From Apostichopus japonicus (taxonomy: Eukaryota; Echinodermata; Holothuroidea; Aspidochirotida; Stichopodidae): 64,000 bases of DNA. Below, one piece after another: positions 63,116-64,000 of the stretch (position 1 is the stretch's first letter; every line of letters begins with the position of its first letter). Made by a program: the position numbers and the translations under genes. The notes below the pieces were generated by a model. The model saw nothing but the letters and a program-made list of their open reading frames with translations. It searched no databases and was not told the DNA's origin. The stretch lies in the NCBI RefSeq assembly GCF_037975245.1, contig NC_092577.1:27815898-27879897 (forward strand). Direction: 5' to 3'.

Positions 63116-64000
63116 CATGGGTGTGTGAACATTTCAAATACAATCATGTATGCATGCAACACGGGAAATATATTTATTTAGAAAATATAGAAAAATGATT
63201 AATAAATGATGAAAATATAAATAAATCAAACTTAATAACAAGCGTGTGACTAACAAAGACAGTACAAACCCAACATTCATCATGTCTGCAGTCATGCCTT
63301 AATATTGAACAAGCATCTCCCCTCGAATTGTTACATATCAGAACTCTTCCCCACAGGCACGTGTTACGACTTTGACAAGTTTAAAAATGACGTGACATTG
63401 CCATTATTGTGTCTTCTCATGCATTGCATTAACATGTGACATTTACAATATACAGTAGCAATGCGGACCCCAAATCAAGACGTTAATATCATGATGTTTA
63501 TTTAGGTGGCCTGCACATGTGCTGGTCACATAAACCTATAGATAGGGTTGGCTCGGTATCATGTTGATATGAATGTCCCCTTCTGTATTATACAAAGCAG
63601 AGTCGGTTAAATTTAAGGTCGAGGCTCGTTGTCAGTTATTTCAGTGAAAATCTTTAAGTCACTCTGTCATCTCTTGGTTGAAAACTATACACAACTTTCT
63701 TGAAGAGTCTTAAATTTTGTGTGAAAATGGTTGACTCCGAGAGTCATGAATGAATACAAGACCAACATGAAGGAATAATGAACTTAGTAATGACAGAGAA
63801 CCTATACTTCGATAAAGAACTTCTCCTAACACAATTAACACAATTTCCTGCTTTTAGTCTGTCACGATTTGAACCACAGTCTGTTATTTCTCTGTATGTG
63901 TAAGCCATCGTACACTATATCACATTTAACCGTGTATATTGACATGCTAAAACAAAAATCGAAATGATTAGAGGGTAATACTCCATCCCTTGTCTACTAA
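59660..64000 (+). other. Intron 1 of the RBM24-like gene (runs off the window)
   Basis: Begins with the donor GTGAGTATAATT. Over 4.3 kb no second exon with the expected continuation of RNP1 (V-x-M/F) is found. Contents are poly-C tracts (59962-59981, 60061-60074), a G-rich tract (60908-60931, G-quadruplex candidate), another poly-C tract (62420-62432) and a TA microsatellite at 63065-63116. No other gene is visible inside. Confidence 0.6.
63042..63128. repeat. (TA)n microsatellite inside CA/TG inverted flanks
   Basis: CACACACCCATATATGTATG on the left and ATACATGGGTGTGTG on the right are inverted around the pure TA run (63069-63103). The whole block could therefore extrude as one hairpin. Confidence 0.75.

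Overview
The window looks like intergenic and intronic DNA of a metazoan, most likely a marine invertebrate deuterostome (echinoderm- or hemichordate-like). This is inference. It rests on very low coding density, GT/AG introns, an RBM24/RBM38-type gene, a divergent rhodopsin-like GPCR, tRNA-derived SINEs with (TA)n tails, many small inverted-repeat transposons, and a foldback transposon of the style described in sea urchins (TU elements). There is no bacterial gene organisation.

Only two intact coding features are well supported. One is a single-exon class A GPCR on the minus strand (14198-15265). The other is the first coding exon of an RBM24/RBM38-like RNA-binding protein on the plus strand (59429-59659), preceded by a plausible TATA promoter and followed by a long intron that runs off the window. 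Two broken coding remnants are visible: the C-terminal dimerisation region of a hAT transposase (2484-2903, minus) and a frameshifted multi-exon remnant (about 5958-7497, plus) resembling the multicopy SAMD3-like family of animal genomes.

Region by region: 1-3.1 kb holds hAT debris, including a 352-bp non-autonomous hAT. 5.9-9.7 kb holds the decayed gene, a direct-repeat-flanked segment and a 52-bp minisatellite. 10-16 kb holds SINEs and the GPCR. 17.2-18.2 kb is a minisatellite of about 55 bp with poly-C. 19.9-27.4 kb is a 24-bp satellite of over 300 units with internal higher-order duplications. A 2,149-bp foldback element has inserted into that satellite (27415-29563) with a perfect 8-bp target duplication, and a nested repeat sits inside it. 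The same satellite resumes at 29564. 31.2-33.4 kb is a 2.2-kb element with terminal inverted repeats and a 5-bp target duplication. It carries a nested hAT MITE, and a related copy lies at 47.2-49.4 kb. 36.6-38.5 kb has three unrelated inverted-repeat structures, one with paired hammerhead-ribozyme-like cores. 51.2-52.0 kb is a perfect-period 63-bp minisatellite. 54-56 kb contains SINE copies and halves. 58.8-64 kb is the RBM24-like promoter, exon 1 and intron 1.

The most unusual signals are the foldback element with subrepeat arms dated by a satellite insertion; a hairpin-bearing cassette of about 100 bp ('CTATCTAAGCGGAGCGCC...TTGGCGCG') carried inside at least three different terminal-repeat families, with its hairpin kept despite sequence change; and the inverted pair of hammerhead-like motifs. 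Long open frames over the 24-bp and 63-bp arrays are consequences of repeat lengths divisible by three, not convincing genes.
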